Source of the DNA: an uncultured Collinsella sp.
GTDB lineage: Bacteria; Actinomycetota; Coriobacteriia; Coriobacteriales; Coriobacteriaceae
Length of the DNA: 64,000 nt
Assembly: GCA_934654775.1 (NCBI GenBank)
Contig: CAKUGR010000013.1
Location: 1 to 64,000 of the forward strand
Reading direction: 5' to 3'
Both the position numbers and the translations under genes were made by a program. A model generated the notes under the pieces. That model was given only the letters and a program-made list of their open reading frames with translations, searched no databases and was not told the origin of the DNA. This document shows, piece after piece, positions 63,577 through 64,000 of this stretch (positions are counted from its first letter, which is position 1; each line of letters begins with the position of its first letter).

Positions 63577-64000
63577 TTACTTGAGCGTAGCGTACATGAC
63601 AGCCTTGATGGTGTGCATGCGGTTCTCGGCCTCGTCGAAGACCTTGGAAGCGGGGCTCTCGAAGACCTCGTCGGTGACCTCCTGCTCGGTGATGCCGAAC
63701 TGCTCGCACTTCTCGGCGCCAATCGTGGTGTTGGTGTCGTGGAAGCTGGGCAGGCAGTGCAGGAAGATGGCACCCGGGTTGGCCATAGCCATGACCTCGG
63801 AGGTAACACGATACGGGGTGAGCTGAGCGATGCGCTCGGCCCAGACCTCGTCAGGCTCGCCCATGGAGACCCACACGTCGGTGTAGATAACGTCGGCACC
63901 GGTGACGCCGTCCTTGACGTCGGTGGTCAGCTTGATGGTGCAGCCGTTGGCCTCAGCGATGGGCTTGCAGGCCTCGATGACGTCGTCAGCGGGCATGCAC
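63577..64000 (-). CDS. Ornithine carbamoyltransferase, C-terminal part (cut by the window edge)
   Basis: The last about 140 residues of the enzyme; the frame runs past base 64000. [13 protein letters not shown] is the ornithine-loop HCLP motif, preceded by [16 protein letters not shown] and followed by [20 protein letters not shown], all typical. It could be arcB (citrulline to ornithine and carbamoyl phosphate, arginine deiminase pathway) or argF (biosynthesis). The neighbouring YfcC carrier favours arcB. No symbol is given because the distinction cannot be made from this fragment. Confidence 0.9.
   Translation of the reverse strand, partial: CMPADDVIEACKPIAEANGCTIKLTTDVKDGVTGADVIYTDVWVSMGEPDEVWAERIAQLTPYRVTSEVMAMANPGAIFLHCLPSFHDTNTTIGAEKCEQFGITEQEVTDEVFESPASKVFDEAENRMHTIKAVMYATLK

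Overview
The window reads as a chromosomal segment of a high-GC anaerobic actinobacterium of the class Coriobacteriia, most likely Collinsella or a close relative. This is inferred from GC-ending codon use, an actinobacterial-style division cluster (mraZ to divIVA with sepF, and no ftsA), a YfcC-type carrier next to an ornithine carbamoyltransferase, and the gene content. No database search was possible. Most genes lie on the minus strand. There are no rRNA, tRNA, CRISPR, phage or transposase genes.

Layout. Positions 1-4.8 kb hold xpt, an MFS exporter, a MetY-type sulfhydrylase and a C_GCAxxG_C_C protein. From 4.9 to 7.7 kb a 1,394-bp unit is tandemly duplicated. It carries rnpB and most of a yigZ/IMPACT gene, so the window has two RNase P RNA genes plus one intact and one truncated yigZ. 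Then come rpsA, a HAD hydrolase, cyuA, rpiB, ndk, and the arginine genes argH and argG. Upstream of argG is what looks like a complete transcription attenuator: a promoter, a 24-codon leader peptide with six Arg codons, and a terminator whose 5' arm contains those codons. From 17 to 32 kb: a Cof-type HAD phosphatase, polA, an M18 aminopeptidase, a frameshifted yaaA, a TPP riboswitch with thiC, thiD, an SGNH hydrolase, a TIGR02452 (PARG-like) protein, a BI-1 protein, a PiT/DUF47 phosphate pair and a nitroreductase.

From 59 kb down to 32.4 kb (minus strand) runs a long cell-envelope and division block: pyrG-xerD, then mraZ-rsmH-ftsL-ftsI-murF-mraY-murD-ftsW-murG-murC-murB-ftsQ-ftsZ, then yfiH-pstSCAB-phoU-yggS-sepF-yggT-divIVA. 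The phosphate operon pstSCAB-phoU sits between yfiH and yggS, and pstS overlaps yfiH by an ATGA. Phosphate uptake is therefore wired into the division cluster. The right end has a winged-helix regulator with a palindromic site in its leader, a DUF1846 protein, a YfcC-family carrier and the 3' part of an ornithine carbamoyltransferase (arginine catabolism).

Intergenic space is rich in long inverted repeats. One family (TTGCGGTG..ATAGTTCC arms) occurs at 10.04, 22.32 and 61.53 kb. A second nested-palindrome family occurs at 5.58 kb (copied at 6.97 kb) and 61.67 kb. Several single long palindromes sit at gene ends.
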